64,000 nt of DNA from Oceanidesulfovibrio indonesiensis (GCF_007625075.1 NZ_QMIE01000012.1:1-64000), one strand, 5' to 3'. Counted from the stretch's first letter, positions 55,276-64,000 are shown. Notes: a model not told the origin generated them from the letters alone. Program-made: numbers and translations.

Positions 55276-56085
55276 TCAAGAAACTCTGGAGGGATTGTCC
55301 AGGGGATAGAACGGCGAAGAGCGTGTGTTGAAGAGTCGCCGGGACCGCTCGAGCATGGCGCGGTCGAATGCTGCTGCCCGGTTTTCATCCTCGTCGTGGC
55401 AGCCGAAGAGCAGCTCGCCCCACGGCGAGATGAGGCAGGAGTGGCCGGCCAGCTCGCCCAGAGGCGTCCAGCCGCAGCCGTTGCACGAGAGCACGAAACA
55501 CTGGTTTTCTATGGCCCGGGCGCGCAGCAGCGGGGTTATGTGCATGAGGCGCTTGAGCGGCCACTGTGACGAGACTACGAAACAGTCCACGCCCAGGGAG
55601 TTCTGGTGGCGGAACAGCTCGGGAAAGCGGATTTCGAAACAGATGGCGAATCCGAACCTGATGCCCTCGATCTCGTACGGAGTGGGCGGCGTTTCACCAG
55701 GGAGGAAATGGTCCTCCTCCTTGGTTTGGGGAAAGAGGTGTTGCTTGCGGTGGACGCAGACCGGCGCGTCCGCTTTTGGATCCAGCATGTACATGGCGTT
55801 GTAAAGGCCGGAGCCGCCGTCTTCCCAGAGACTGCCGGCCAGAGCCACGCGATGCTCCTGCGCGAAGCCGTGCAGATCGGCGAGCAGGGAGGGCGTCTTG
55901 TCCGCCCACTGCCTGGAGTGGGCATAGTCGAACCCGCCGTAAAATATCTCGGGCAGTGCGAGCAGACCGCGAACGGCGCCCTCGGCATTATCCGGAAGAG
56001 TCTGCACCGCCTTGGCGAGCTGCGCCATGAGCTGGCCGCGTTTCTGGACGACTGGGGTCTGGCATACGCCGAGTTGAAAAGCCAC
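55276..56085 (-). CDS. Nitrilase-family carbon-nitrogen hydrolase
   Basis: 269 residues. The Glu-Lys-Cys triad is visible: ALPEIFYGGF (Glu near 51), HRKQHLFPQT (Lys near 123) and GFAICFEIRFPELF (Cys near 160). It is an omega-amidase/YafV-type enzyme that hydrolyses an amide of a small acid. The start chosen is GTG 56085, with AAGGAG nine bases upstream; an in-frame ATG at 56133 has no Shine-Dalgarno and would overlap the next gene. Confidence 0.85.
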   Translation of the reverse strand: MAFQLGVCQTPVVQKRGQLMAQLAKAVQTLPDNAEGAVRGLLALPEIFYGGFDYAHSRQWADKTPSLLADLHGFAQEHRVALAGSLWEDGGSGLYNAMYMLDPKADAPVCVHRKQHLFPQTKEEDHFLPGETPPTPYEIEGIRFGFAICFEIRFPELFRHQNSLGVDCFVVSSQWPLKRLMHITPLLRARAIENQCFVLSCNGCGWTPLGELAGHSCLISPWGELLFGCHDEDENRAAAFDRAMLERSRRLFNTRSSPFYPLDNPSRVS

Positions 56086-56125
56086 GGCTTCCGTCTCCTT
56101 GCTGATCGTTGTTCGCCATCTTTTT

Positions 56126-57367
56126 CTAGGCATGATCGGCGGAAAGGACAAGGGATGCACTATGCCAGGAAGCCTCGGCCGCGTCGAGAACGGCGCATTC
56201 GCATGTGGGGTAGTCGCCGGCAAGGCGGTGGCTCACGGCGCCCTGGGTTGCATTGTCAAACGTTTGTAATTTCCGCGCGAGCCTGTCCGGGGTTTTGAGC
56301 AGTCTTGAATGATGGAGGATGGACGTTGCGGGGGCGATGCCGATGAACCCCTCGATGCCGGCCACGCGCTCGTGCACTGGCCGCTCGAACCGGACGCCGG
56401 GGCCGGTGCGGAAGAGCCGCAGCTGGAGGTCCGGCCACAAGCCGTAGCCTATCTTGCAATGGCGGGCATCCGGGTAGAGCGTTCGGCGGGGCAGGCGCCA
56501 GCCGGCTACGTCCATGGCGGCAAGCCGTGGAATGAGCGCCCAGGATTCGGGGGCGAGCCGTTCGTCCCCATCCAGAAAGAGAACATGCCCAGCAGGCACC
56601 GCGGAGAGGCAGGCATTGCGCTGCGCGGAGAAGTCTCCTGCGAGCTCGCGGGCCAGGTGCGTCACCGGCACGGGGCAGTGCTCGCGGGCCATGCGCCGCG
56701 CCATGTCCGGCACGTCCGGCGCGTCCCACACGACTATCCACTGGCGTGCCCAGTCCGGAGTCTGGGCAAAGAACGCATCGAGGCCGGGCTCGTCCGGGTG
56801 GAGGATGGAAGCGATGACCGGCGGTGAGCTCGCGGGTTCGCTTGGAATGTCGTGACGTGATGATGATGCGAGCAGCCGTCGGACATCCTGCAAGCCAGGA
56901 GAGGGCGGAGCGGACTGGTTCTGCATGATAACCGCCGTATCCGGGCCATAGCCGTGAAGCGCCAGCAGCAGGAAGAGGGCCTGGGGCGAGGCATCAACGA
57001 GAAGCTGTTTGTTGCCGAAGGGGTGGGCCCACTCCGGTACTATCCGCGAAGGGTTTCCGGAGCTTTCCGAAACCACTATGGCGCGCACATGCTCCGGATC
57101 GGCGTCGCACACCGTGAATTCCACATCCGGTGGCAGCACGTCCGGGGCGGCGAGCCTGCGCGCAAGCCGGCCATCTCCCAGGCCCAGGAGCAGCAGCCGC
57201 GAGCGGCCGGTCTGCTTCAGCATGCGCACGGCACGAGCCGCAGCAACGTCCATATCTGCAGGAGCCGTTTCAGCGCCAGCGGCGGGGTGGCCTCGTCCCA
57301 GACGGAACTGGAGAACCGTGCTGGAGTATTCGTAAAAGAGATGGGTGGATTGTGGGGCGGACGCCAT
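56126..57367 (-). CDS. Glycosyltransferase-like protein with Rossmann-like N-terminal part
   Basis: 413 residues. The C-terminal half resembles family 2 glycosyltransferases of the WaaE type: ILHPDEPGLDAFF, QWIVVWDAPD, FSAQRNACLSAVPAGHVLFL and the metal-site motif DGDERL (about 265). The N-terminal half has a LLLLGLGDGRLARRL stretch that looks like a SAM-methyltransferase glycine loop. It sits next to fliS, so flagellin or surface-glycan modification is possible. No Shine-Dalgarno marks either ATG (57367 or 57415). Confidence 0.6.
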   Translation of the reverse strand: MASAPQSTHLFYEYSSTVLQFRLGRGHPAAGAETAPADMDVAAARAVRMLKQTGRSRLLLLGLGDGRLARRLAAPDVLPPDVEFTVCDADPEHVRAIVVSESSGNPSRIVPEWAHPFGNKQLLVDASPQALFLLLALHGYGPDTAVIMQNQSAPPSPGLQDVRRLLASSSRHDIPSEPASSPPVIASILHPDEPGLDAFFAQTPDWARQWIVVWDAPDVPDMARRMAREHCPVPVTHLARELAGDFSAQRNACLSAVPAGHVLFLDGDERLAPESWALIPRLAAMDVAGWRLPRRTLYPDARHCKIGYGLWPDLQLRLFRTGPGVRFERPVHERVAGIEGFIGIAPATSILHHSRLLKTPDRLARKLQTFDNATQGAVSHRLAGDYPTCECAVLDAAEASWHSASLVLSADHA

Positions 57368-57424
57368 GTGGGCGATGGTGCACCGTAGGCAGTTTCTGTG
57401 CAAGCCCCCACGCATGGAGCGGGA

Positions 57425-57449
57425 AAGAAAAAGCCCGCCGAGGCGGGCT
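57425..57449 (-). terminator. Intrinsic terminator after fliS
   Basis: AGCCCGC (57432-57438) and GCGGGCT (57443-57449) form a 7-bp stem around a tetraloop, and on the minus strand five Ts follow. It lies 8 bases after the fliS stop. Confidence 0.85.
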
Positions 57450-57457
57450 GGAAGCGG

Positions 57458-58261
57458 TCAGGATTGGTTGGCCATCTTTTTGTAGATTGAGGCTCCGGCC
57501 AGCAGCCGGCCCCTGTTGGGAGCAGGCTTCACCGAGTCGGGCGGCGTCTTGGTTTCAGTCCCGCCGGCTGTCGCCTTGGCGTCGGATTGGGGGGAGGCGT
57601 CGGCTGTCGGCTTCTGGTTTGCGTCCGGTTGTCTGGACGAGGCTTGATTCGCTTCGCCTTGTGACGGTGTCGGCTTGGCCTCGGGCCTGGCAGGATTACG
57701 CGCGATCTGCGTGGCCAGGGATTCGAGCGGCGAAGCTTCACGAACGTTCTGTCCCGGCGCATCAGAGCTGGGGGATTGATCGGCCTGATCCGGCTGGATA
57801 TTGGCATCCTTGTTGAACAGGAGCGGCGGCCGGGGACCTGCCTGCTTGCCTGCCGGAGCGGCGGATTGCTGCGACGTGGAAGGCTGCACGCCGGTCTGTT
57901 TTTCGATGATCTCCGCATATGCCGAGCGCAACCCAGAAAGGATTTTGATGACTTCGTCGATGAGGGCGTTGTCCATGTTCATGTTCGCCAGCAACAGACG
58001 AGTATTGCAGTAGAAATAGAGGTTGTGCAGGTTCTGGGCGATCTCGCCGCCTTTCTGGACGTTGAGGCTGCCGTCGAGTTCTGCAATGACGTCGAGAGCT
58101 TTGGAGATGAGGATGCCCTTCTGGGCGTAGTCCTTCTCGTTGATCTTATCCTGTGCCTGGCGCAGGAACTTGACCGCTCCGTCGTAGAGCATGAGCAGGA
58201 GCTCGCCCTGCGAGGTGGTCGAAACCTGCGTCTGGAAGTAGGCTTGCGCTGCCTTCTGCAT
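57458..58261 (-). CDS. fliS: Flagellar export chaperone FliS with long disordered tail
   Basis: 267 residues, about twice the usual FliS. Residues 1 to about 120 are the FliS helical bundle (AYFQTQVSTTSQGELLLMLYDGAVKFL, NLYFYCNTRLLLANMN). The remaining 145 residues are Gln/Pro/Ala/Ser-rich and probably disordered, ending RLLAGASIYKKMANQ. It holds flagellin before export. It lies 27 bases after fliD in the same operon, with GGAG before the ATG. Confidence 0.9.
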   Translation of the reverse strand: MQKAAQAYFQTQVSTTSQGELLLMLYDGAVKFLRQAQDKINEKDYAQKGILISKALDVIAELDGSLNVQKGGEIAQNLHNLYFYCNTRLLLANMNMDNALIDEVIKILSGLRSAYAEIIEKQTGVQPSTSQQSAAPAGKQAGPRPPLLFNKDANIQPDQADQSPSSDAPGQNVREASPLESLATQIARNPARPEAKPTPSQGEANQASSRQPDANQKPTADASPQSDAKATAGGTETKTPPDSVKPAPNRGRLLAGASIYKKMANQS

Positions 58262-58288
58262 TGATGAGAACTCCGTGCGCGTAGTTTA

Positions 58289-60007
58289 TCACTTGTCGCT
58301 GAGCTGGTTTATCTGGCTGGACAGGGAACTGCTCAGCTGGTCGTACTGCCCGAGTGTGGCTTCCAGGCGGGCGAACTTGTTGCGCAGGTCGCGCGCCATT
58401 CGTTCCAGCCGCACTTCCTCGAAGTCGATCTTCTTTTCGATGTTCTGAATGATGTCGTCGTAGTTGTCTTCGAGGATGTTCATGGGGCCGGATTCCGTGC
58501 TGGTCATCTCCTTGAGCAGGTCGGCCATTTCACCGATCTTGCCCTGCTTGAGCTGGACCTGGCCCGATCCGGATGTATCGTTGGGGAAATCGTTGATCTT
58601 GACCACGAGACCTTTTGCCGGCCCTTCCATGGCCGTGATCGTGCCCTCGTTGTTGTCCACCTTGGCCGCATACCCGCCGATCCTGGCGGATGTGATGGCG
58701 CCGCCTGAGACGGTATATTTCACATCGTAGCTGCCGGGCTTGGTGACGGAGCCGACATGGGAGTGGTAGCTGAAGTTTCCTGCGTCAACTTTCTGGTCGC
58801 CCAAACCGTTTGCGGAGAAAAGCGCCGCCACGCCATCCATGTCGTTGCGCAGAGCCGCATCGAGTTTGGCTTCGTCGATGACGAGCAACCCTTCCGTGGC
58901 CGAACCTTTCTCGGCATCGGTCAGAATGCCCACCTGGGACAGTGATGAGTAATAGTCGCCGGACGGCGGCGGTCCCTGGTCGTAGTACAGGAAACCCTTG
59001 GCCAGACCAGCCGTCGCCTGTTTGAGCTGGCTGTTCACCAACTGGAATGCGTAGTTGCCCGTCATGATGGAGCCGGTCTGCTGGATTTCCTTGAACTGCG
59101 TGAGCTCCTTCATCATTGTGCGGAGCTCGTTGACCTTGTCGATGAAGGTGCGAATGTTCTCCTTGACCCCTTCCACGTCCGTGTCCACGGATATCTGGAC
59201 CTCGGTGGGCGGCGAATCGCCGATGCTTTTGAGGTTCAGCGTGATGCCCTGGATGACGTCCGAGATGGTGTTCGAGGCTGAATGTATCCAGGAATTGGAG
59301 CCCGTGGGCCAGCCATCCGCCTTGAACAGGGCGTCCTGGTTGAGCTGCGTGGTCTCGAAGTCCGAGGCGTCGTCGAATCCGGGGTCGGTCATGGTGGAGG
59401 CGGCCGCGTTGAAAGAAAGCGACGCGTTGGAGCCGAGATCCAGGCCGCGCAGCTGGAAATAGTACTCATCGCCGTTCTTGACCAGGCTGGCGCGAACGCC
59501 TGGGTTGTCCGGATCGCTGTTGATGAGGTTGACCAGCCCTTCCAGGGTGGTGCCGGCAGCGGCCGTCACGGTGTAGTCCGTGCCGGCGTATGTGTAGGTG
59601 AAGTCCTCGCCGGATGAGCCGACGACGGAGCTTTTCTTGTCGGCGTATCCGGTGGTGCCCACAATAATGGCGTTTTTGGCGAGCTGCTTGACTTCGATGG
59701 TGTGGGTTCCCACATCGGCGTTGGCATCGGCTGTGGCAGTGAGCACGCCTTCGTTGGTGCTCGCTACGTTTTTGGTCAGGAAAGAGTTCATGGAGCTCAT
59801 GCTGGAAAGCGTCGTCCGCAGGTCCAGCATGGATTTGTTGACTTCCTGAATGGCTTCAGTCTTGAGCTCCCACTCCTCCTTCCAGTACTCCAGCCTGCGC
59901 TTGTGGGTGCCTTCGATCTCGATGAGCTTGTCGATCATGGTCTGGAAGTCGGTTCCAGACCCGAGACCCGTGAAGCTTATTTGTCCTGAAAGGAGATTAT
60001 CAGCCAT
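58289..60007 (-). CDS. fliD: Flagellar hook-associated protein 2 (filament cap) FliD
   Basis: 572 residues. The N-terminal domain begins LSGQISFTGLGSGTDFQTMIDKLIEIE, the FliD_N pattern, and the C-terminal domain (from about 250) includes VDKVNELRTMMKEL and the end LEATLGQYDQLSSSLSSQINQL. It caps the filament and promotes flagellin assembly. It is followed by fliS. Confidence 0.95.
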   Translation of the reverse strand: MADNLLSGQISFTGLGSGTDFQTMIDKLIEIEGTHKRRLEYWKEEWELKTEAIQEVNKSMLDLRTTLSSMSSMNSFLTKNVASTNEGVLTATADANADVGTHTIEVKQLAKNAIIVGTTGYADKKSSVVGSSGEDFTYTYAGTDYTVTAAAGTTLEGLVNLINSDPDNPGVRASLVKNGDEYYFQLRGLDLGSNASLSFNAAASTMTDPGFDDASDFETTQLNQDALFKADGWPTGSNSWIHSASNTISDVIQGITLNLKSIGDSPPTEVQISVDTDVEGVKENIRTFIDKVNELRTMMKELTQFKEIQQTGSIMTGNYAFQLVNSQLKQATAGLAKGFLYYDQGPPPSGDYYSSLSQVGILTDAEKGSATEGLLVIDEAKLDAALRNDMDGVAALFSANGLGDQKVDAGNFSYHSHVGSVTKPGSYDVKYTVSGGAITSARIGGYAAKVDNNEGTITAMEGPAKGLVVKINDFPNDTSGSGQVQLKQGKIGEMADLLKEMTSTESGPMNILEDNYDDIIQNIEKKIDFEEVRLERMARDLRNKFARLEATLGQYDQLSSSLSSQINQLSDK

Positions 60008-60091
60008 GGCGCGCAGCTCCTGCTAGGTAGAATATTCCCCCGAGGGGTTTCCTGCCGTATTTTTGCAAAGTCGGTGCCATGGAACGAATGC

Positions 60092-60121
60092 AGCCGGACC
60101 GTCGGTAAGGACGGCCCGGCT
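60092..60121 (-). terminator. Hairpin between flagellin and fliD genes
   Basis: AGCCGGGCCGTC and GACGGTCCGGCT pair over 12 bp with one G-U on the minus strand, about 40 bases after the flagellin stop. No T-run follows, so it may be a weak terminator or an mRNA-stabilising element that keeps flagellin above fliD levels. Confidence 0.5.
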
Positions 60122-60159
60122 GAGTGGTCAATGCGTTATTGTCCGGTCGCGTCTCACGA

Positions 60160-61050
60160 CTAGCCGCCCAGGAGCTGCATGGCCATCCGCGGCAGGGAGT
60201 TCGCCTGGGAGAGCATGGCGACCGCGGACTGGGTGAGGATCTGGTTGCGCACGAACTCGGTCATCTCCAGGGAGACGTCCACGTCGGAGATGCGGGACTC
60301 GGCTGCCTGCAGGTTTTCGGCCTGGATCTCCAGGTTGGTGATGGTGTTCTGCAGGCGGTTCTGCAGAGCGCCCAGGTTCGCGCGGATCTTGTCCTTGGAG
60401 ATGATGGCGTTTTCAAGAGCCTCGAGGGCCTGCTGCGCGCCCTGCTGCGTGGAGATGGAGTAGCCGGCGCCTTCGGTGGACTGGTTGCCCACGCCCAGAG
60501 ACGATGCGGTGGAGCTCTCAATCTGGATGTAATAGTAGTCCTCAGCCGAATCGTTGGCCGTGCCGAAGTGGATCTTCATCTTGCCGGTGGACTGCAGGCC
60601 GGCGCCGCTGTGGCTGCTCGAAGACAGGTTGCCGTTGAGCAGGTACACGCCGTTGAAGTCCGTGGCGTTGGCGATACGGGTGATTTCCGAAGCCATGGCC
60701 TGATACTCGGAATCGATGATCAGACGCTGGTCGGAGTTGTAGGTGCCGGTGGCCGCCTGTTCCGCCAGCTCCTTCATGCGGATCAGCTTTTCGTCGATGA
60801 CGCCGAGGGCGCCGTCCGCGGTCTGGATCAGGCTGATCGCATCGTTGGCGTTGCGCACGCCCTGATTCAGCGCGGCGATGTCCGAACGCATGAGCTCGCG
60901 GATTGCAAGGCCGGCTGCGTCGTCGGCAGCAGTGCCGACCCGAAGGCCGGAGGAGAGACGACGGACCGAGGTCCCGAGATCGCCGAACGAAGAGCGCAGG
61001 TTGCGGGCTGCGTTCTGGGCCATCAAGTTGTGATTGATAACCAGAGACAT
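60160..61050 (-). CDS. fliC: Flagellin
   Basis: 296 residues. It has conserved flagellin ends: SLVINHNLMAQNAARNL and RRLSSGLRVGTAADDAAGLAI at the N-terminus and ESRISDVDVSLEMTEFVRNQIL, ending SLPRMAMQLLGG, at the C-terminus. The middle domain is short (about residues 140-200). A strong AAGGAGG lies before the ATG, and a sigma-28 promoter is upstream. Confidence 0.96.
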   Translation of the reverse strand: MSLVINHNLMAQNAARNLRSSFGDLGTSVRRLSSGLRVGTAADDAAGLAIRELMRSDIAALNQGVRNANDAISLIQTADGALGVIDEKLIRMKELAEQAATGTYNSDQRLIIDSEYQAMASEITRIANATDFNGVYLLNGNLSSSSHSGAGLQSTGKMKIHFGTANDSAEDYYYIQIESSTASSLGVGNQSTEGAGYSISTQQGAQQALEALENAIISKDKIRANLGALQNRLQNTITNLEIQAENLQAAESRISDVDVSLEMTEFVRNQILTQSAVAMLSQANSLPRMAMQLLGG

Positions 61051-61078
61051 GATTGCTTCCTCCTTGAAGAGTGGTTCT

Positions 61079-61096
61079 CCCGGCGTCCATGCCGGG
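61079..61096 (-). other. Hairpin in the flagellin leader
   Basis: CCCGGC and GCCGGG pair around a 6-base loop in the untranslated leader, about 30 bases before the start codon. It may stabilise the abundant mRNA. Confidence 0.4.
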
Positions 61097-61158
61097 TGGC
61101 GGGAATGGTGTTGCAGGCCGCTTCAGGTGCGCCTGCTTTCTCGCCGTGTTGCTCTTAA

Positions 61159-61185
61159 GGATCGACTGTCCCGAAAAACTCTTTA
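61159..61185 (-). promoter_or_regulatory. Sigma-28 (FliA) promoter of the flagellin gene
   Basis: On the minus strand TAAA (61185-61182), a 15-base spacer and GTCGATCC (61166-61159) fit the FliA consensus TAAA-N15-GCCGATAA at the -35 and at five of eight -10 positions. It lies about 110 bases before the flagellin start. Confidence 0.75.
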
Positions 61186-61247
61186 GGGTGCAGGCGAAAA
61201 CTTTTTGAATGGCCACAGAACTCGCATGAGCGAGCGGGTGTACAGAA

Positions 61248-62084
61248 CTACGCGGAGTTGGAGCGGGCGCGGCGGATCTTACTTTCCGCTTCGTCCACCG
61301 AGAGGCCGCGCAGGGCGGCAATGGAGGGGAGGTTTTCTTCAGCGTCGGAGCCGCGCAGGTAGAGTGGCTCGATGGGGCGGCGGGAAAAGGACAGGCTTGG
61401 GGCGGCGGCCAGGAAGGTTGCCGCCGCAGGCCGGCATTGTTCCGGCGTCAGAGCGGAAATGGTCAACCCGGCATCGGCGAGCAGTGCGCCGAGGGGAGCC
61501 TTGTTGCGCTCCAGCCCGGTTCCCGCGAGATAATGCGGGCCGGGGTGTGCGGCGATGAAGGCGGGGACTTCTTCGAGAGCGAGCACGTCCGGCCTGGTGA
61601 GAGGTTCGCCGCCCGGTATGGAAAAACCCTGGCAGTATATCTGTCGACGACGGGCGTGGGAGGCGATGAAGAGCGAGCCCGATTGGACATCATCATCCAT
61701 GCGGGACAGCGCCGCGCTCGCAGCCAGGGGCAGGTAATCCATGCCGGCCAGGGGCAGGTCCAGGGCTTCGGCCAGGCCGAGGCAGGCCGAGAGCGTAAGC
61801 CGCAACCCGGTGAAACTGCCCGGTCCCCGTACGCAGGCCACACCGAGCGCCCCCAACTCCAGGGGAATGGCGCACTGCTGCAGCACGCGTTGCATGGCCG
61901 GCACGAGAACCGGATTGGCGCGTCCGGCTATGGCGTGCTCTTCGAAATGAAGCAGATGATACGCCTCCCCCCCGCGAGCCGGATCGGCTGCGGCGAGGAG
62001 GCATAGCTGGATGTGTTCCTCTGCTCCGTTGACGCAGAGCAGTGCGCGAAAATCAGGAGCCGTTGAAGATTCTGAGGATGTCAT
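61248..62084 (-). CDS. tsaB: tRNA threonylcarbamoyladenosine biosynthesis protein TsaB
   Basis: 278 residues. The VRGPGSFTGLRLTLSACLGLAEAL block near 90-110 is the TsaB signature, and PLAGMDYLPLAASAAL follows. It is the scaffold subunit for TsaD in t6A synthesis. The N-terminal strand (ALLCVNGAEE) departs from the usual LAIDTS. It overlaps the rseP end by 32 bases. Confidence 0.85.
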   Translation of the reverse strand: MTSSESSTAPDFRALLCVNGAEEHIQLCLLAAADPARGGEAYHLLHFEEHAIAGRANPVLVPAMQRVLQQCAIPLELGALGVACVRGPGSFTGLRLTLSACLGLAEALDLPLAGMDYLPLAASAALSRMDDDVQSGSLFIASHARRRQIYCQGFSIPGGEPLTRPDVLALEEVPAFIAAHPGPHYLAGTGLERNKAPLGALLADAGLTISALTPEQCRPAAATFLAAAPSLSFSRRPIEPLYLRGSDAEENLPSIAALRGLSVDEAESKIRRARSNSA

Positions 62085-63123
62085 TGTACGTTGCCAGGAC
62101 CATGAGCGTGATGAGCAGGGCGAAGCCGATCTTGAAGGTCAACTCCTGCACCCGCGGGCTGACAGGCTTGCGGCGGATCATCTCCACGACGAGGAAGAGG
62201 ATGTGGCCGCCGTCCAGCACCGGAATGGGCAGCAGGTTGATGATGGCCAGGTTCACGCTGATGAGGGCAGTGAGCGCGATGAGGTTGCCGAAGCCCTGCT
62301 CCGCCTGCTGGCTGACGAGCTGGGCGATCATGATGGGGCCGCCCACCGTGTCCAGCGGGATGACGCGTTCGATGAGCTTGATGAAGCCCTGCACCGTGAG
62401 CGCGACGATCTCCCATGTGCGGCGTATGGATTCCACGGCAGCAGCGCCGCCGCCGAGGGGTTCCACGCGGTAGTCGCCCGAGCCGACAATGCCGATGAGG
62501 TAGGATTCCTCGTCCTCGCCGAACAGGTTGGGCCGGGTCATGAGCTCCGGTTTGATCGTTTTGTTGAGGGTCTGGCCGTCCCGCTCCAGAGTAATGGAAA
62601 TCTCGTCGCCACCGCTGGCGGCGATTACATCGGAAAGATCGCTCCACGTTTCGATTGAGCGGCCGTTGATGGAGAGAAAGCGGTCGCCAGCCACGATTCC
62701 GGCTTCGGCTGCCGGAGACTCCGCGCGCACATCGCCGATGACCGGGAGGGGCTCATAGATGCCCTGGGCCCAGAACAGTCCCCAGAAAAGCAGCCAGGCC
62801 AGCACCACGTTGAAGACCGGGCCGGCCAGGACCACAAGTGTGCGCTGCCATGCCGGCCGTCTGTTGAAGTGCTCATTGGCCGTGAATCCTTCCTCGAGTT
62901 GTTCGTCCTCGCGCTCGCCCACCAGGGAGACGTAGCCGCCCAGGGGAATCCAGGAAAGGCGGTACTCCGTACGGCCATAGCGTTTGCCGAAGATTTTTGG
63001 GCCGAAGCCGAGGGAGTATGTCTTAACGCCCATGCCCATGACCTTGGCCACGAGGAAGTGGCCGAGCTCATGGAAGGCAATGAGCACGCCGAGAACAATG
63101 ATGAATGCCGCTACGCTTTGCAT
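62053..63123 (-). CDS. rseP: Site-2 intramembrane zinc metalloprotease RseP
   Basis: 356 residues. The active-site HELGHFLVAK is near 18-27 and the LDGGHILF segment near 310 holds the third ligand. One PDZ domain (about 120-195, SPAAEAGIVAGDRFLSING) lies between membrane segments. E. coli RseP has two PDZ domains and is longer, so this is the single-PDZ form. It cleaves membrane-bound regulators such as anti-sigma factors. It is 52 bases downstream of dxr. Confidence 0.92.
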   Translation of the reverse strand: MQSVAAFIIVLGVLIAFHELGHFLVAKVMGMGVKTYSLGFGPKIFGKRYGRTEYRLSWIPLGGYVSLVGEREDEQLEEGFTANEHFNRRPAWQRTLVVLAGPVFNVVLAWLLFWGLFWAQGIYEPLPVIGDVRAESPAAEAGIVAGDRFLSINGRSIETWSDLSDVIAASGGDEISITLERDGQTLNKTIKPELMTRPNLFGEDEESYLIGIVGSGDYRVEPLGGGAAAVESIRRTWEIVALTVQGFIKLIERVIPLDTVGGPIMIAQLVSQQAEQGFGNLIALTALISVNLAIINLLPIPVLDGGHILFLVVEMIRRKPVSPRVQELTFKIGFALLITLMVLATYNDILRIFNGS

Positions 63124-63175
63124 GGCGGTGGGTGGAACCTCCTGAAAAAAACGGAAAGGAAATTGTGCGGGCCGG

Positions 63176-64000
63176 TCAGAGTGTGTCGGCCCATTCCCTC
63201 ACCTTATGGCGGGTCTCGGCGTCGATGTCCAGTATGGCGGGAAGATCGAGCGTTGAACCCGTGGTCGCCGCGATGGAGTCCATGGCCTTTTCGCACAGCC
63301 TGGGAATTGCGCCGAAAGGAATGGCCTCGTCCAGGAACAGGGCCACGGCCTCCTCGTTGGCGGCGTTCAGTGCGATCCGCGCGGCCTGGGAGCCGGTCTC
63401 CGGATTCAGAGCTTCGAACGCGAGCCGCAGGCAAGGAAAGGTAGTAAGGTCGGGTTGCTCGAAGGTCAAGGTTCCGGCCTTGGCCAGGTCCAGCGGCTCA
63501 AGCTGAAGCGGCAGCCGTTCAGGCCAGCCAAGGCAATAGGCGATGGGAATGCGCATGTCCGGCGGTCCTAGATGGGCGAGCATGGAGCCGTCCTCGTACT
63601 CCACCAGGGAATGGACGATGGACTGCGGGTGCACAACCACCTCGATGCGGCCCGGTTCCAGTCCGTAAAGCTGATACGCCTCGATGACCTCGAGTCCTTT
63701 GTTCATCAGTGTGGCGGAGTCGATGGAGATTTTTGCGCCCATGGACCATGTGGGGTGGGCCAGGGCCTGCTGCGGGGTGACTCGCTCGAGAAATGCGGCA
63801 TCCTTGCCGCGGAAGGGACCGCCCGAGGCCGTGAGGATTATCCGCCGCAGTCCGTGGTTCGCGTGGCCGGCCAGGGCCTGGAACAGGGCGTTGTGCTCGG
63901 AATCTACTGGCAGGATGACGCCGCCGGACTGCCGGCATGCCTCGCGGATGAGCTCGCCGGCCAGCACCAGCGCTTCCTTGTTTGCCAGCGCAACGATCTT
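63176..64000 (-). CDS. dxr: 1-deoxy-D-xylulose 5-phosphate reductoisomerase, 3' part
   Basis: The coding sequence runs off the window's right edge, so the N-terminal NADPH-binding part is missing. The visible part starts with the DXR motif [17 protein letters not shown] and has [46 protein letters not shown] and [12 protein letters not shown]. It makes methylerythritol phosphate in isoprenoid synthesis. It is the first visible gene of the dxr-rseP-tsaB run. Confidence 0.95.
   Translation of the reverse strand, partial: KIVALANKEALVLAGELIREACRQSGGVILPVDSEHNALFQALAGHANHGLRRIILTASGGPFRGKDAAFLERVTPQQALAHPTWSMGAKISIDSATLMNKGLEVIEAYQLYGLEPGRIEVVVHPQSIVHSLVEYEDGSMLAHLGPPDMRIPIAYCLGWPERLPLQLEPLDLAKAGTLTFEQPDLTTFPCLRLAFEALNPETGSQAARIALNAANEEAVALFLDEAIPFGAIPRLCEKAMDSIAATTGSTLDLPAILDIDAETRHKVREWADTL

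Overview
The window is GC-rich chromosomal DNA from a sulfate-reducing bacterium of the Desulfovibrionaceae type. The evidence is the complete cytoplasmic sulfate-activation and electron-transfer set (sat, aprBA, qmoABC plus a QmoC-adjacent coiled-coil protein), the siroheme-dependent heme route (ahbC, hemB, ahbD, ahbA), a polar-flagellum cluster and Desulfovibrio-style operator sequences. No rRNA or tRNA gene and no convincing CRISPR array was seen.

Layout. 1-1310: the 3' end of an ISL3-type transposase, a small iron-linked Cys-rich membrane protein behind a candidate Fur-controlled promoter, a HAD-type soluble hydrolase and a multi-hairpin intergenic repeat. 1310-8681 (minus): a branched-chain/aromatic amino-acid type ABC importer (livHMGF) with two tandem paralogous binding proteins and a phenylacetate-CoA ligase. 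8933-13262 (minus): RNase HI, a TPM-domain membrane protein and a MacAB-like export system. 13572-23786 (plus): a translation and secretion cluster (ffh, rpsP, khpA, rimM, a trmD fusion, rplS, rnhB, yraN, rsmI) running into orphan PTS genes (IID, HPr, EI) and smpB. 23834-31625 (plus): glcD/glcF-like lactate or glycolate oxidase subunits, secA, argJ, an HD hydrolase and a YfcE-like phosphodiesterase. 31729-38990 (minus): PpiD-like chaperone, aconitase, a small coiled-coil protein, a divergent EPSP-synthase-like protein and sat.

The sat-aprB divergent region (38991-40019) is the most information-rich non-coding stretch. It holds two near-palindromic boxes of the Rex type, one facing sat and one upstream of aprBA, a 27-bp direct repeat with a 60-bp period, and two intrinsic-terminator-like hairpins inside what would be a long aprBA leader. 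40020-48266 (plus) is aprBA-qmoABC plus the coiled-coil gene, with two further hairpins separating aprA from qmoA. 48454-52385 (minus) is the heme cluster. It supplies the end steps from siroheme to heme b, but only one of the two siroheme decarboxylase subunits is visible. 52727-57367 (minus) encodes an envelope lipoprotein, a small helical protein, a zinc-ribbon/Yip1-type membrane protein, a nitrilase-family hydrolase and a glycosyltransferase-like protein. 57458-61050 (minus) is fliS (with a long disordered tail), fliD and a flagellin gene behind a sigma-28 promoter. 61248-64000 (minus) is tsaB, rseP and the 3' part of dxr.

Functionally, sulfate is activated by Sat and reduced by AprBA using electrons delivered through QmoABC, and the heme genes serve the cytochromes of the same energy metabolism. 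All identifications come from reading the sequence; no database search was run.
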